A stretch of DNA of 64,000 nt from Sphingobium scionense (GCF_014197035.1 NZ_JACIEU010000005.1:124001-188000), one strand, 5' to 3'; shown: positions 17,919-26,707, counted from the stretch's first letter. Notes: generated by a model from the sequence alone, not told the origin. Numbers and translations: made by a program.

Positions 17919-18687
17919 GAGGCCGGCCTTTTCTTTCGTTCGAGAAATCCCGGGATTCGTCGACGCCGTTGATGCGCCAAGTGACATGGATTCGATAGGG
18001 CCGTTTTGACGCTCCCTCATAGAAGGGAACGATATGGACAAAGACCTTCTTTCCGTTGCGTAGTGCCCGCGTCCACCCGTCTTCCATAGTGCGGTAGGCA
18101 CCCCGATTGAAATTCCGATCCTGGGCGAAATGGTTGAAGCTGTCGCCGGGACCGTTGAAACGGGCAGCAATGAAATGACCACCATCGTCACTGGGGCGAC
18201 GATCCGGCTGACCTGCTTGAGCCTGTGCCTGCCGGGAGCGTTTGGCGATCGACCCATCCGTGAGTTCGGCATTGATGTCTCTTGGGCGAGCGATGACATC
18301 GATATCGAACGCATAGCCATTTCTCACTTCCCGCTTCCAGTCGGAGTTCAGTAGCTGGCTTTCCAGCGACGGCGGATCAGCCGGATCGGGCGGCAAGTCC
18401 CCGCCATGCGTATCCATATAATGGGCAAGAGCGACGAACTTGTTCTTGGCTGCCCGCCCTGCATCCAGATAGGCCTGATGTGGCAGCTTCAATCGCTGTC
18501 CGATCTGCAAGGGTTGATCGAGCGGCATGTTGTTCAGCCAGGCGAGGTCCGCAGCCGTCAGCCCCTGGCGCTGGGCGGCGATACGGCTGAGCGTGTCGCC
18601 CTGTTTGACCATGTAGAGCGAATGATTGGCGGGGTGATCGGCGCGAAAGCGATCGCGATCAGGAGCACCATTTCTCCTTGTCGCCAA
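17908..18687 (-). CDS. LysM plus DNA/RNA non-specific nuclease toxin (C-terminal part of a probably frameshifted gene)
   Basis: A LysM domain (YMVKQGDTLSRIAAQ to LQIGQRLKLP) is followed by a linker and an Endonuclease_NS_2-like nuclease: DDGGHFIAARFNGPGD, then HFAQDRNFNRGAYRTMEDGW, and KKVFVHIVPFYEG. The DGGH His and the FNRG Asn match the catalytic His and metal-binding Asn of the family. The frame's first start is a poor TTG (18687), and the first ATG is at 18612, right at the LysM. Open codons extend upstream to about 18798, overlapping another frame that encodes a typical toxin N-terminus, so a one-base deletion probably split the gene. The YezG-like gene follows immediately. Predicted secreted or cell-wall-contact nuclease toxin. 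Confidence 0.78.
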   Translation of the reverse strand: MATRRNGAPDRDRFRADHPANHSLYMVKQGDTLSRIAAQRQGLTAADLAWLNNMPLDQPLQIGQRLKLPHQAYLDAGRAAKNKFVALAHYMDTHGGDLPPDPADPPSLESQLLNSDWKREVRNGYAFDIDVIARPRDINAELTDGSIAKRSRQAQAQAGQPDRRPSDDGGHFIAARFNGPGDSFNHFAQDRNFNRGAYRTMEDGWTRALRNGKKVFVHIVPFYEGASKRPYRIHVTWRINGVDESRDFSNERKGRPHER

Positions 18688-18914
18688 CGGTGACGATGGC
18701 CGTGCGACGCCGGTGCCACCGGGACGGGACGAAGGCTGCCACCCGTGGCGCCGAAATAGCGGCCCTGCCCGCGGAAGGTGAAGCGGCCATTTTCCTCGTC
18801 ATGCCAGGGGTTGAATTTCACCTCGATCGCATCCGGCCCGATACGCCGGCCGGTGCGGAGATAAAGACTGAATGCGGTTTCGCGTTTGGATCGAATGGAC
18901 TCCCTCTCGGTCAT
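18558..18914 (-). pseudogene. N-terminal fragment of the LysM-nuclease toxin gene
   Basis: From the ATG at 18914 this frame encodes MTERESIRSKRETAFSLYLR, then AIEVKFNPWHDEENGRFTF and RGQGRYFG, then a Pro/Ala linker. The FNPWHD...NGRFTF...GQGRYF segment looks like the N-terminal module of sphingomonad nuclease toxins (from memory, not searched). After about residue 75 the sequence becomes implausible and runs out at 18558, while the LysM-nuclease frame opens in the same region. Re-reading one base (a -1 shift) would join them. No X XXY YYZ slippery heptamer was seen in the overlap 18558-18798, which argues for a mutation or sequencing error rather than programmed frameshifting. Confidence 0.6.
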
Positions 18915-19122
18915 CGACACGCCCCCCCCATGATGAAAAGATCGCCTATCATAATTTAAAGAACAAATCAAGAACAAATGATAGGGGAGCGCACCTCAAC
19001 ACCTTACCACGCCCCGCCACCCCCGGATCGCAATAATCCCGATATCCAGACCCGCCACCGCTTGCTAAGTCTGGGCCAGATAAAGGGTCGCTTCTGCCAA
19101 GATATGCCAGGGGAAGCCGGTG

Positions 19123-19689
19123 ATGACCAAAGCCTTGACCAACGGACTGCTGGCCTGCGCGCTCGCGGCGCTGGCCGGATGCGACAAGCCGGCCGCCAGC
19201 CCGGAGACACAGATCGCCGCGACCGATGCGATGAGCCATGATGCCGCCGCCACCCAACTCGAAAAGATGCAGCTCAAGCCCGGCCAGTGGGAAGGACGCT
19301 TCGTGATGGAGCGGATCGACATGAGCGGCGGCGAGGCCATGCCCGCTGCGGCGCGCCGGCAGATGCAGCAGGCGATGAACCACACGCTGCGCTATTGCGT
19401 CACGCCCGAGCAGGCCGCCCATCCCGACGGCCGCGCCTTTTCCGGCGATCCCGGCAAGGATTGCCGCTACAGCGACTTCGCCGTGCGCGGCGGCACGGTG
19501 AAGGGCAATGTCACCTGTCGACGTGACGGCGGCACCAGCAGCATGACGATGGCGGGCATCTATGCGCCCGACAGCTATGCGGTACAGATGGACATGCGCC
19601 AGACCGGCTTGCCCAATGGTGTCGAGATGGCGATGAAGGCAAGGTCGGAGGGCCGCTGGATCGGCCCGGATTGTGCGGAGGGTCAATGA
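19123..19689 (+). CDS. DUF3617-family lipoprotein (first of three)
   Basis: Exported lipoprotein of 188 residues with lipobox ALAGC. The mature protein has the DUF3617 pattern: KMQLKPGQWEGRFVMERIDM, then TLRYCVTPEQAA, GKDCRYSDFAVRGGTVKGNV with a further Cys, and the terminal CAEGQ. DUF3617 proteins are widespread in sphingomonads and have no known function. I chose the ATG at 19123 over the GTG at 19120 because AGGGGA lies eight bases before it. Two more lipoproteins of the same type follow on the same strand, with an HNH gene between. Confidence 0.82.
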   Translation: MTKALTNGLLACALAALAGCDKPAASPETQIAATDAMSHDAAATQLEKMQLKPGQWEGRFVMERIDMSGGEAMPAAARRQMQQAMNHTLRYCVTPEQAAHPDGRAFSGDPGKDCRYSDFAVRGGTVKGNVTCRRDGGTSSMTMAGIYAPDSYAVQMDMRQTGLPNGVEMAMKARSEGRWIGPDCAEGQ

Positions 19690-19729
19690 GGCTTGTCATC
19701 TTCCTTCCCGATCGCGCCGACCTGGCCGG

Positions 19730-20023
19730 GTGAGGCAGGGGGAAGGGCAATGCTGCTGGCTCTGCGCCCGCCCGCTCGGCGCGCAGACCGAATGGCATCA
19801 TCCCGTGCCCAAGAGCCGGGGCGGGCGACAGATGGCGCCGGTCCATCCGATCTGCCACCGCACCATCCACGCCACCCTGTCCAACGCGGAACTGGCGCGC
19901 GCCTATGCCGATGCGGCGGCATTGCGGGCACATCCCGCGATCGCCCGCTTCCTCGCCTGGATCGCTGACAAGCCTGCCGATTTCCATGCGCCGACCCTGT
20001 CCACCGGGCGCCGCCGGCGATGA
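19730..20023 (+). CDS. Small HNH-type protein
   Basis: A ~97-residue protein with an HNH/zinc-finger core: CCWLCARPLG, then TEWHHPVPKSRGGR, and PVHPICHRTIHATLS. The WHH pair, the CxxC and the later CHxxIH fit an HNH nuclease fold, although no function is known for this small family. The start is unclear. GTG at 19730 precedes the conserved core; an upstream GTG at 19673 in the same frame would overlap the DUF3617 gene. Neither has a convincing ribosome-binding site. It sits between two DUF3617-type lipoprotein genes, and its relationship to them is unknown. Confidence 0.7.
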   Translation: MRQGEGQCCWLCARPLGAQTEWHHPVPKSRGGRQMAPVHPICHRTIHATLSNAELARAYADAAALRAHPAIARFLAWIADKPADFHAPTLSTGRRRR

Positions 20024-20103
20024 ATTCGCCCGCGCAATATTTCCACTTGCACGGGCACGCGCATCGGTAGAGCGTGCCGCAATGGAATGAACGGGGAGAG
20101 GAT

Positions 20104-20610
20104 ATGCGTGACATTCTGACGCTGGCCGGCCTGTTGGCGACCAGCCTGACCCTTGCGGCCTGTGGTGGCGAGCCGGCTGCGCCGCCCGCGCAGGAGGAGG
20201 ACGCCGTGCCGGCGGTGATGAAGAGCGGGCAATGGACGCTCAGCCGCAAGACCACCGGCTACAACACCCCCACCGTCACGGCGGAAGAATATCAGGCCGC
20301 GCTCAAGCAGGTGAACGAGGACAAGATCTGCATCAAGGTCGACGCTGCGGGCGCGCCGGATGCCGACGCGCTGGCCGGGGCGGAAGGCAGCGATTGCAGT
20401 TACAAGGACAAGATGGTGCGCAAGGGGCGCCTGATCGCGACCCTCGCCTGCAAGGCGGGTGCCGGCACATCGGAAATCGTGGTCGAAGGCAATTTTACGG
20501 AGGATACGCTGACCTTCGGCACCACCATGACCAAGACTCAGGATGGCAAGCCGGTGCTGCGCACCACCCACGACCTGTCCGGCAAGCGCGACGGCGACTG
20601 CCCGGCCTGA
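20104..20610 (+). CDS. DUF3617-family lipoprotein (second of three)
   Basis: 168 residues; signal MRDILTLAGLLATSLTLAAC with a clear lipobox. The mature part has SGQWTLSRKTTGYNTP, KICIKVDAAG, GSDCSYKDKMVRKGRL, LACKAGAGTSEIVVEG and a final GDCPA. This gives the same spacing of Trp, cysteines and beta-strands as the first copy. Sequence identity between copies is low, so this is an old paralogy rather than a recent duplication. A GGGGAGAGG precedes the ATG. Likely an outer-membrane-anchored periplasmic protein of unknown role. Confidence 0.82.
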   Translation: MRDILTLAGLLATSLTLAACGGEPAAPPAQEEDAVPAVMKSGQWTLSRKTTGYNTPTVTAEEYQAALKQVNEDKICIKVDAAGAPDADALAGAEGSDCSYKDKMVRKGRLIATLACKAGAGTSEIVVEGNFTEDTLTFGTTMTKTQDGKPVLRTTHDLSGKRDGDCPA

Positions 20611-20683
20611 CAGGCTTTTCGCGGCGGATTAGCGATCCGGTAATCCGTCGCTTCTATGTCCTCCGTCGGGGATTGGGGGACAT

Positions 20684-21196
20684 ATGCGACTAGGATGGAT
20701 GTGCGCGGCACTGCTGTTGGCAGGATGCAGGCCGGCACTGGACGATCCCGACAATGTCCCGCGCCTTGGCCGCTGGCGCGACGAGACTGTGCCGATCGGC
20801 ATTACCATGGATGATCGTGGCGTGCCCGATGGCGAACTGCCCGGCGATTTTCGCGACCTGCTGGCCAAGCTCAACCGGATCGAGGAACATTGCGGCGAGC
20901 CTTATCTGCGAAAGCAGGATGAGATGGAGCGCTTTCTCAATCAGCGGTTCGAAGGCTGTCGGGTCGAAAGGCTCGATCGCGACGGTCCGGCGGTATCGGG
21001 CCTTGCCAGTTGCGCGCCGATCATGCGGTCGGCCGGAAAGGCGGTGACGCCGGCCGTCCGGTTCGACGGCATGATCGGGCCAGACCGCCTGCAACTCGAC
21101 ATGCGGATGATCCAGCGGTTGAGCCTGCCTACCGGCAGCAATCATATGCTGGTCATCTCTGCCCGACGGACGCTTCTCCGCATCGGTGACTGCTGA
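20684..21196 (+). CDS. Lipoprotein resembling DUF3617 (third of three)
   Basis: 170 residues with lipobox LLLAGC. The mature region follows the DUF3617 layout loosely: PRLGRWRDETVPIGITMD, EEHCGEPYL, FEGCRVERLDRDGPAVSG, LASCAPIMRS and the terminal IGDC. It is more divergent than the two upstream copies, so family membership is an inference from the pattern of cysteines and position. It ends just before the convergent HPP-family gene. A short GGGGA precedes the start. Confidence 0.75.
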   Translation: MRLGWMCAALLLAGCRPALDDPDNVPRLGRWRDETVPIGITMDDRGVPDGELPGDFRDLLAKLNRIEEHCGEPYLRKQDEMERFLNQRFEGCRVERLDRDGPAVSGLASCAPIMRSAGKAVTPAVRFDGMIGPDRLQLDMRMIQRLSLPTGSNHMLVISARRTLLRIGDC

Positions 21197-21202
21197 TCGG
21201 CC

Positions 21203-21883
21203 TCAGTCTACCCGGCGGGCCTGGGCGTGGATTTCCGCCCGCGACAGCAGCAGGTCGAGGTCAGCGCGGCTGATGTCGAAATTGTCGGGCAGTTCGGCCA
21301 GCGCCTTGTCGATATCCTCCAGATGAAAGCCCGCCTCTGCGCGCATCTTGTCGGCGATCATCGGTGGTGCGGCCGGTTGGTGCGGATAGCTGTGGCCCGA
21401 CAGGCGGTGGAAGAACAGGCCCAATGACACCAGCGCGATCGAATTGATCCCGACCGGCGCAAAGGCGAAGGCATAGCCCGCATCATGAATCCCCTGGCTG
21501 CCGATCACGGCCGTCAGCGCCGCCGCGCCGCCGGGCGGATGCAGGCAGCGCAGCAGACTCATCAATATTATCGCCGCGCCCACCGCCACGCCGGCCGCGA
21601 CCATCATGTCGGGGATCAGGTGAAAGGCGGCGACGCCGATCAGGCTGGACAGGATATTGCCGCCCACCACCGACCAGGGCTGGGCCAGCGGGCTGGCCGG
21701 CACCGCGAAGATCAGCACCGCCGACGCACCCAGCGGCGCGACGATGATCGGCAGGTCGCCGGCATGCAGCGGTAACTGGCTGCACACCAATATGGTGAGG
21801 CTGATGCCGATCGCGGCGCCCAGGCCCGCGACCAGCCGATCGCCCGGACGCGCTCCAGCCAACAGAGGCACGAAAAGATTCAT
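21203..21883 (-). CDS. HPP-family integral membrane protein
   Basis: 226-residue membrane protein with the family signature LHPPGGAAALTAVIG and several hydrophobic segments (LVAGLGAAIGISLTILVC, IIVAPLGASAVLIFAVPAS, MMVAAGVAVGAAIILMSLL, GINSIALVSLGLFFHRL). Some HPP proteins have been linked to nitrite transport, but most are uncharacterised. The C-terminal ~60 residues are soluble and acidic. I placed the start at 21883, seven bases after an AGGGATA; longer in-frame versions have no supporting signal. No nitrogen genes are nearby. Confidence 0.85.
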   Translation of the reverse strand: MNLFVPLLAGARPGDRLVAGLGAAIGISLTILVCSQLPLHAGDLPIIVAPLGASAVLIFAVPASPLAQPWSVVGGNILSSLIGVAAFHLIPDMMVAAGVAVGAAIILMSLLRCLHPPGGAAALTAVIGSQGIHDAGYAFAFAPVGINSIALVSLGLFFHRLSGHSYPHQPAAPPMIADKMRAEAGFHLEDIDKALAELPDNFDISRADLDLLLSRAEIHAQARRVD

Positions 21884-21969
21884 CTGAAATATCCCTTTGG
21901 CGCCGCCCTTTGCCTCGCCAGGGCATGAAAGACCACCCCAGATTTTCTTGGGGTCGGCACAAGGCCCGC

Positions 21970-23187
21970 TTATTGCAGCGCGTCGATCGCCCGCTGGTCG
22001 CAATGCTTCGGTTCGCGCGGCACCGGACTGACATTGGGCACCAGCAGCGATTGGCCGATCCGCACCGGGGCGAAGCGCCTGCGCTCTATCCCCTCGCAGC
22101 GAAGATATTGTTCCAGCATCCGCGGCGGCGTGTCGCGCTTCTCATAGGAAAGGCGGAACGTGCCCCAGTGGATCGGGATTGCGGTGGATGCGCCCAACCG
22201 CTCGAACAGCTCGACCGCGCGGCGCGGGCCGATATGCGCGTCCGATTCCATCTGTCCCGGCCAGAAGCGGAAGGCGCCGATCGGGATCAGCGCCAGCCGG
22301 ATCGGCCCGAACCGCGTCGCATCGCCGGTCCAGCCCATGTCGCCCGCGCCGGTATCGCCGGCAAAATAGATGTTGCCGGCCCGCGTCTCGATCAGGAAGC
22401 TCGACCAGAGCGCCCGGTTGCGATCGGTGAACCAGCGGCTGCTCCAATGATGGTTGCGCGTCGCATGGACCCGATAATCGGGACAATGCTCGTAATTTTC
22501 GCACTGGATCACCGCTTCGGGCACCAGTCCGTTCAACTGCGCGCCGGTCACCGACTGGCCCCAGTCGAGCGCCACCGACGGGATGCCGTTCGCCTTCAAT
22601 ATCGCGTCATTGCCCAGCGCGGTGACGATCCTGGGCCGGTCACGCTGCCACAGCGCCTTCAGCGTCGGAATGTCGAGATGGTCATAATGATTATGACTGA
22701 TGACGATCAGGTCGATCCTGGGCAGATCCTTCATCCTTATGCCCGGCTCCGCGACCCGTTTCGGCCCTAGCGGCGGAAAGGGGCTGGCATGGTCGGACCA
22801 GATCGGGTCGGTCAAGATGTTGATCCCGGCCGCCTGCACCAGCACGGTCGCATGGCCGACCCAGGTGGCGACCATGCCGCGCGGCGCGGCAAAGGGGGCG
22901 GGGTGCGCCGGCTTCACTGCCACCGCATCGGGCCAGCCGGGGCGGTCGTCATCGCCCAGCAGCCAGCGGGCGATGAAGCCCTGCCGACTGGTGCCGGGCG
23001 GGGCGGGCATGTCGATCTCGCCATCGGGGTTGAAGAAGCGGGCGCCGTCATAATGGCGGCTCGCCGGCCCTTCATAATAGATGCGGTCGAGGAAGGGCGG
23101 CACGATCACCGTCGCTAGACAGGCGGCGATCAGCAGGAACAGCAGCGCGACACCAAAGGCTTTCATCATTGCAACCGCGCGCGCCAT
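21970..23187 (-). CDS. MBL-fold hydrolase, NAPE-phospholipase D / RomA-like, membrane-anchored
   Basis: Zinc-dependent metallo-beta-lactamase-fold protein of 405 residues, probably anchored by the N-terminal segment ALLFLLIAACLATVIVPPFL. Metal-binding motif SHNHYDHLD is intact. Other landmarks are WVGHATVLVQ, LTDPIWSD, FAGDTGAGDMGW and PIHWGTFRLSYE, the standard layout of the NAPE-PLD/UlaG-like group that acts on phospholipid-like esters. The substrate is unproven. The start at 23187 is chosen because GGGAG precedes it by five bases; the annotated frame could extend to 23298 without support. Confidence 0.86.
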   Translation of the reverse strand: MARAVAMMKAFGVALLFLLIAACLATVIVPPFLDRIYYEGPASRHYDGARFFNPDGEIDMPAPPGTSRQGFIARWLLGDDDRPGWPDAVAVKPAHPAPFAAPRGMVATWVGHATVLVQAAGINILTDPIWSDHASPFPPLGPKRVAEPGIRMKDLPRIDLIVISHNHYDHLDIPTLKALWQRDRPRIVTALGNDAILKANGIPSVALDWGQSVTGAQLNGLVPEAVIQCENYEHCPDYRVHATRNHHWSSRWFTDRNRALWSSFLIETRAGNIYFAGDTGAGDMGWTGDATRFGPIRLALIPIGAFRFWPGQMESDAHIGPRRAVELFERLGASTAIPIHWGTFRLSYEKRDTPPRMLEQYLRCEGIERRRFAPVRIGQSLLVPNVSPVPREPKHCDQRAIDALQ

Positions 23188-23369
23188 GCCTGCTCCCATG
23201 CCCGTCCTCGCGCCGACATAGCGGACCGGCAGGGCAGGGCAAGGCCGGAGCATGACCTGATCCCGCTCAAGCCGGCGGTCTTTCCGCCCCGGGATCAAGG
23301 ATAACCCCGATAGCCTCGGGTCGATCGGCGATCTAGCTTCGGTTGCCTTGGCAGATAGGGGAGCGCGCC

Positions 23370-23990
23370 ATGAACGATCTGAGTTTCGTCATGATTATCT
23401 TCTTCGTCACGCTGGGGCCGATCAAGGTGATCCCGGCCTTCGCCCAACTGACCAGCGAAATTGCCGAAGGGGATCGCCGCGCCCTGGCGATCAAGGCCAG
23501 CCTGCTGGCGACGGCCGTAGGCTTGCTGATCCTGTTTCTGGGCAACAAGCTGCGCGCGAACTGGCAGATCGGCTCGGCGGATCTGCTGATGACCGGGGGC
23601 GTGTTGCTGCTGATCGGGGCGCTCGATGCGATCAAGAATGCGCAGCAGCGGCCCGATACGCAGGCGCCACCCCAGTCGACCAGGGGACTGGCGCTGTCGC
23701 CGGTGACTTTCCCGATCATCATCACGCCCTATGGTATCGTCGCCCTGCTGCTGTTCGCAGCGGTCGCCGAAAACGCCCAGACTTTCCTTGTCGGCGTGTT
23801 CGGCATTTTCCTCGGCATGATGGTCGCCGACTGCCTGGCCATGATCTTTGCCCGGCAATTGCTGGGCTTCATCCGTATCGGCACGCTGATGGCGTTCGGC
23901 TGGCTGGTCGCGGTGCTGCAGGCGGCGCTGGCGATCCACGCGATCATGTCGGGCTTGCAGCAATATGGCGTGATTCCGGGCGCCTCCTGA
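23370..23990 (+). CDS. MarC-family integral membrane protein
   Basis: 206-residue protein with six hydrophobic segments and the MarC-type opening FVMIIFFVTLGPIKVIPAF, the LSPVTFPIIITPYGIVALLL segment (the conserved P-x-x-x-P-G-like loop) and AFGWLVAVLQAALAIHAI. Despite the name, MarC proteins are not established in antibiotic resistance and have no agreed substrate. AGGGGAG six bases upstream fixes the ATG at 23370. It is convergent with the DUF2235 gene, with 15 bases between. Confidence 0.87.
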   Translation: MNDLSFVMIIFFVTLGPIKVIPAFAQLTSEIAEGDRRALAIKASLLATAVGLLILFLGNKLRANWQIGSADLLMTGGVLLLIGALDAIKNAQQRPDTQAPPQSTRGLALSPVTFPIIITPYGIVALLLFAAVAENAQTFLVGVFGIFLGMMVADCLAMIFARQLLGFIRIGTLMAFGWLVAVLQAALAIHAIMSGLQQYGVIPGAS

Positions 23991-24005
23991 TCCGCCCCCG
24001 GCCCG

Positions 24006-25103
24006 TCACGGGCTACGGGGTTCCAGCATGTCGGGCTTGCGATGCACCAGATCGACCAGCGCGGCCGGCCGCCATTCGGGCAGCTTGTGCCAGCGCTCGA
24101 TCGCGGCATCGGACAGGCCCTCGTTGGTCCGCCCGGCTGGGTGGGGCACATCGATCGCGCGCTCGCCCGATCCGAACAGGCGATAGAAGAGGGTCTGGGA
24201 TTCGCTGACCGGACCCAGTGGATCGGGGTGGTGCGGCGGGAAGCCGGGCGGCACCAGCCGGAACGGATCGTCCACCGCCAGTCCGGCCAGTCGTGCGCGC
24301 GCCACCATCCATTCCAGTGCGACCGCCGACAGGCCGGAATCGGGATTGCCGCCACCGACATCGGCATGGCAGCCGGGAAACCAGCATTGTTCGACATGTT
24401 GGCCTGCGCCCTGTCCCTTGGGAAGCGTCCAAAGCGTTGGCAGAAACGGCTTGCGATGCTCGTCGATCGCCACCGCATGAAAGGCGAAGGCGACGCTCGA
24501 AGACAGGTCAGTATCGTGAAATTCGCGGTTCACCCGGAAAAGATGCTTCAATATGCCCTGGAACAATGTGTTGGGCACGCCCAGTGATCCGACCGTGTCC
24601 CATACGCCCACGCACTGGATCGGCGTGCTGTCGGACCAGGCATAGCTTTGCCGAAACAGGCGCGACGCTTCCGATCGTGGCGCGCGTGTGCCGTCGCGCG
24701 ATCGATAAAGTGCAAAGGCGTCGGGGATCAGGCTTTCATGTTCGGTCCGCAATATGCCTGAATTGCGCACGAATCCGGTCAGCGACCGCGCCGTATAGGC
24801 GCCCCGGCTGAAACCGAAGAAGTAAAGCTGGTCGCCCGGCTGATAGGTGCGCACCAGCCAGGCATAGCAGGACAGCAGGATGCGGCTGATGCCATAGCCG
24901 GTTGCCCCGTCGATCAGCCGCTTGGTCCGCGACGCCATCGACCCGATACCATTATGATAGAAGACGCGCTGGGCCGTGCCGTCATCCGCCATTGCGGGGA
25001 TCAGGCTGGCCAGCTTCACCACATTGGTCGGGCAGGGCTTGCCCTGCTCATTATGGTCAGGCTCGTTCCAGGTGCCGTCGCAACAGATCACAATCCGCTT
25101 CAT
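24006..25103 (-). CDS. DUF2235 (Tle1-like alpha/beta-hydrolase) protein
   Basis: 365-residue protein opening with MKRIVICCDGTWNEPD, typical of DUF2235, with the nucleophile elbow GFSRGAYTARSL and CVGVWDTVGSLG downstream. The domain is shared with Tle1 phospholipase effectors of type VI secretion, but no T6SS genes or adaptor are nearby and the protein has no signal peptide, so a housekeeping hydrolase role is equally likely. Its 3' end faces the MarC gene. Confidence 0.88.
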   Translation of the reverse strand: MKRIVICCDGTWNEPDHNEQGKPCPTNVVKLASLIPAMADDGTAQRVFYHNGIGSMASRTKRLIDGATGYGISRILLSCYAWLVRTYQPGDQLYFFGFSRGAYTARSLTGFVRNSGILRTEHESLIPDAFALYRSRDGTRAPRSEASRLFRQSYAWSDSTPIQCVGVWDTVGSLGVPNTLFQGILKHLFRVNREFHDTDLSSSVAFAFHAVAIDEHRKPFLPTLWTLPKGQGAGQHVEQCWFPGCHADVGGGNPDSGLSAVALEWMVARARLAGLAVDDPFRLVPPGFPPHHPDPLGPVSESQTLFYRLFGSGERAIDVPHPAGRTNEGLSDAAIERWHKLPEWRPAALVDLVHRKPDMLEPRSP

Positions 25104-25240
25104 CCGAGCCTCCCTGTCGAATGTCTGACATGCACGCCGATCATATGGAAATGGCCGCCCTCCCTTGTCGGGCGGACGGCCATGGTCGCTGCCGTGCAGC
25201 CTGATTTATAGGAGGAAACGGACGCGTCGGGCGCCGGGCG

Positions 25241-26644
25241 TCAGCCCTGATCCTTATAGGCCATCTGCAATATGCCCCAATGACGGCCGCGCACATGGAT
25301 GGCGGCGATCACCTGCTTCAGCAGGATGACCTCGCCCTCGGCGGTCAGGCGGCGATAGGCCTTGATGCAGAAGGGTTCGGTGATCTTGCACTGCTCGCGG
25401 GTGTCGGGGAAATCGAACACCACGCCCTGGCGCGAAAATTCCGCGTTCCATTTCTCGTCGCCCGGCCGCTGCGGCAGCGCGCGCTCGGGCATGGCAAGCG
25501 CGCCGAAGCTGTTGCGATCGGTGAAGGTCATGCCGAACAGCCCCTTGTAGCCGCGCGCCACTTCCTGCTGCGCGCGCGCCTCGGCCAGCATGATCGGCTG
25601 GATCGGATGGGTGAATTGCGGCGGATTGGTGCCCCGGATCGGCGCATAATATTCGCTGAAGACGTCGGCCTCGCTGATCCGGCCCTCGTTTAACGCCTGC
25701 TCGATCGCATGGCCCACGGCCTGCGCGGCGGTCAGGCTGAAGCGGATATAGGGCGAATCGGGAATGTCGACGCCGCTTTCCGCCAGATATTGCAGTAGCA
25801 TGTTGGTGTCGTCGCTGGCGATCGACACCCGACCCGACAACCGTTGCAGGCCATCGGCATTGTCGCCCGACGTGCTCGACAGCGCCGACAGGCCGGTGCG
25901 GATCTCGCTGGCGGAACCGACCATCGACGCGATCCGCTCGGCCACCGCCTCGCTGTTGCTCGACAGGCCCTGCATCAGTGATCCCAGCCGGTCGACCAGC
26001 GCCTCGATATTCTTGGTGTCGGACAGCGCCGTGCGCGCCGTCTGCGCGCCATGGATGATGCTGTCCAGCATGCCGCCGGCTTCGCTGGTCAGCGCGCCGA
26101 TCGACCGTTCGATCGTCTGGGTCGCGCTCGCCGTTTCCTGCGCCAGCTTCTTCACTTCGGCCGCGACCACGGCAAAGCCGCGCCCGGCGTCCCCGGCCCG
26201 TGCCGCCTCGATCGTCGCGTTGAGCGCGAGCAGATTGGTCTGGCTGGCGATGCCGCTGATCACGCTGGTGACATGGGCGACGGTCTTGAGCGCCTCGCCA
26301 AAGCCGTCGAGGCGGGAATGGATGCGGCTCACCTGTTCGATCAGGTCGACGAAATTGCCGTTCGCGGTCGACAGCTGCCGTCCCGAATCATCGATGATGG
26401 CGCGCGCGGCGACCGCCTTCTCGCGCGCGTCCTGGCCGACCAGCGACACGCTTTCGCCGTCGCGGGACAATTGCGACGCGGCGCCGCTGATCGCCTCGAT
26501 CGTGCGCGCCTGCTGCGTCACCCGGTCCGCGAGTTCGCTGATGTCTGCCTGAAGGTCGAGCGTACGGATACCCAGGTCGCCGGATAATTTGGCGACCTTC
26601 ATTACCGCTCGTGCGACGGTTCCCGATTGCGTTTCTGTGCCCAC
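25241..26644 (-). CDS. Soluble methyl-accepting chemotaxis protein with C-terminal sensor
   Basis: 467-residue chemoreceptor-like signalling protein. The conserved hairpin tip [20 protein letters not shown] followed by [20 protein letters not shown] is intact, so it should couple to CheA/CheW. There is no transmembrane segment. The coiled-coil signalling module starts almost at the N-terminus, and the C-terminal ~170 residues (from [20 protein letters not shown]) form a separate, Cache/PAS-like domain with four Cys/His-rich positions such as [15 protein letters not shown]. This inverted, cytoplasmic layout is unusual. No other che gene is in the window. Ligand and partner are unknown. Confidence 0.88.
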   Translation of the reverse strand: MGTETQSGTVARAVMKVAKLSGDLGIRTLDLQADISELADRVTQQARTIEAISGAASQLSRDGESVSLVGQDAREKAVAARAIIDDSGRQLSTANGNFVDLIEQVSRIHSRLDGFGEALKTVAHVTSVISGIASQTNLLALNATIEAARAGDAGRGFAVVAAEVKKLAQETASATQTIERSIGALTSEAGGMLDSIIHGAQTARTALSDTKNIEALVDRLGSLMQGLSSNSEAVAERIASMVGSASEIRTGLSALSSTSGDNADGLQRLSGRVSIASDDTNMLLQYLAESGVDIPDSPYIRFSLTAAQAVGHAIEQALNEGRISEADVFSEYYAPIRGTNPPQFTHPIQPIMLAEARAQQEVARGYKGLFGMTFTDRNSFGALAMPERALPQRPGDEKWNAEFSRQGVVFDFPDTREQCKITEPFCIKAYRRLTAEGEVILLKQVIAAIHVRGRHWGILQMAYKDQG

Positions 26645-26707
26645 GGCAACTGGCTAGCCATGGATGGTAAAATATCGGTTATCATACTGACACGGATGTC
26701 AGCTTCG

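Noticed and set aside
18558..18798. Programmed -1 frameshifting in the LysM-nuclease gene
   Set aside because: The overlap was read in frame and no X XXY YYZ heptamer was found; a mutation or sequencing error is simpler.
25150..25183. Possible terminator hairpin between the chemoreceptor and DUF2235 genes
   Set aside because: Only a 7-bp ATGGCCG/CGGCCAT stem pairs well, with internal mismatches and no T tract.
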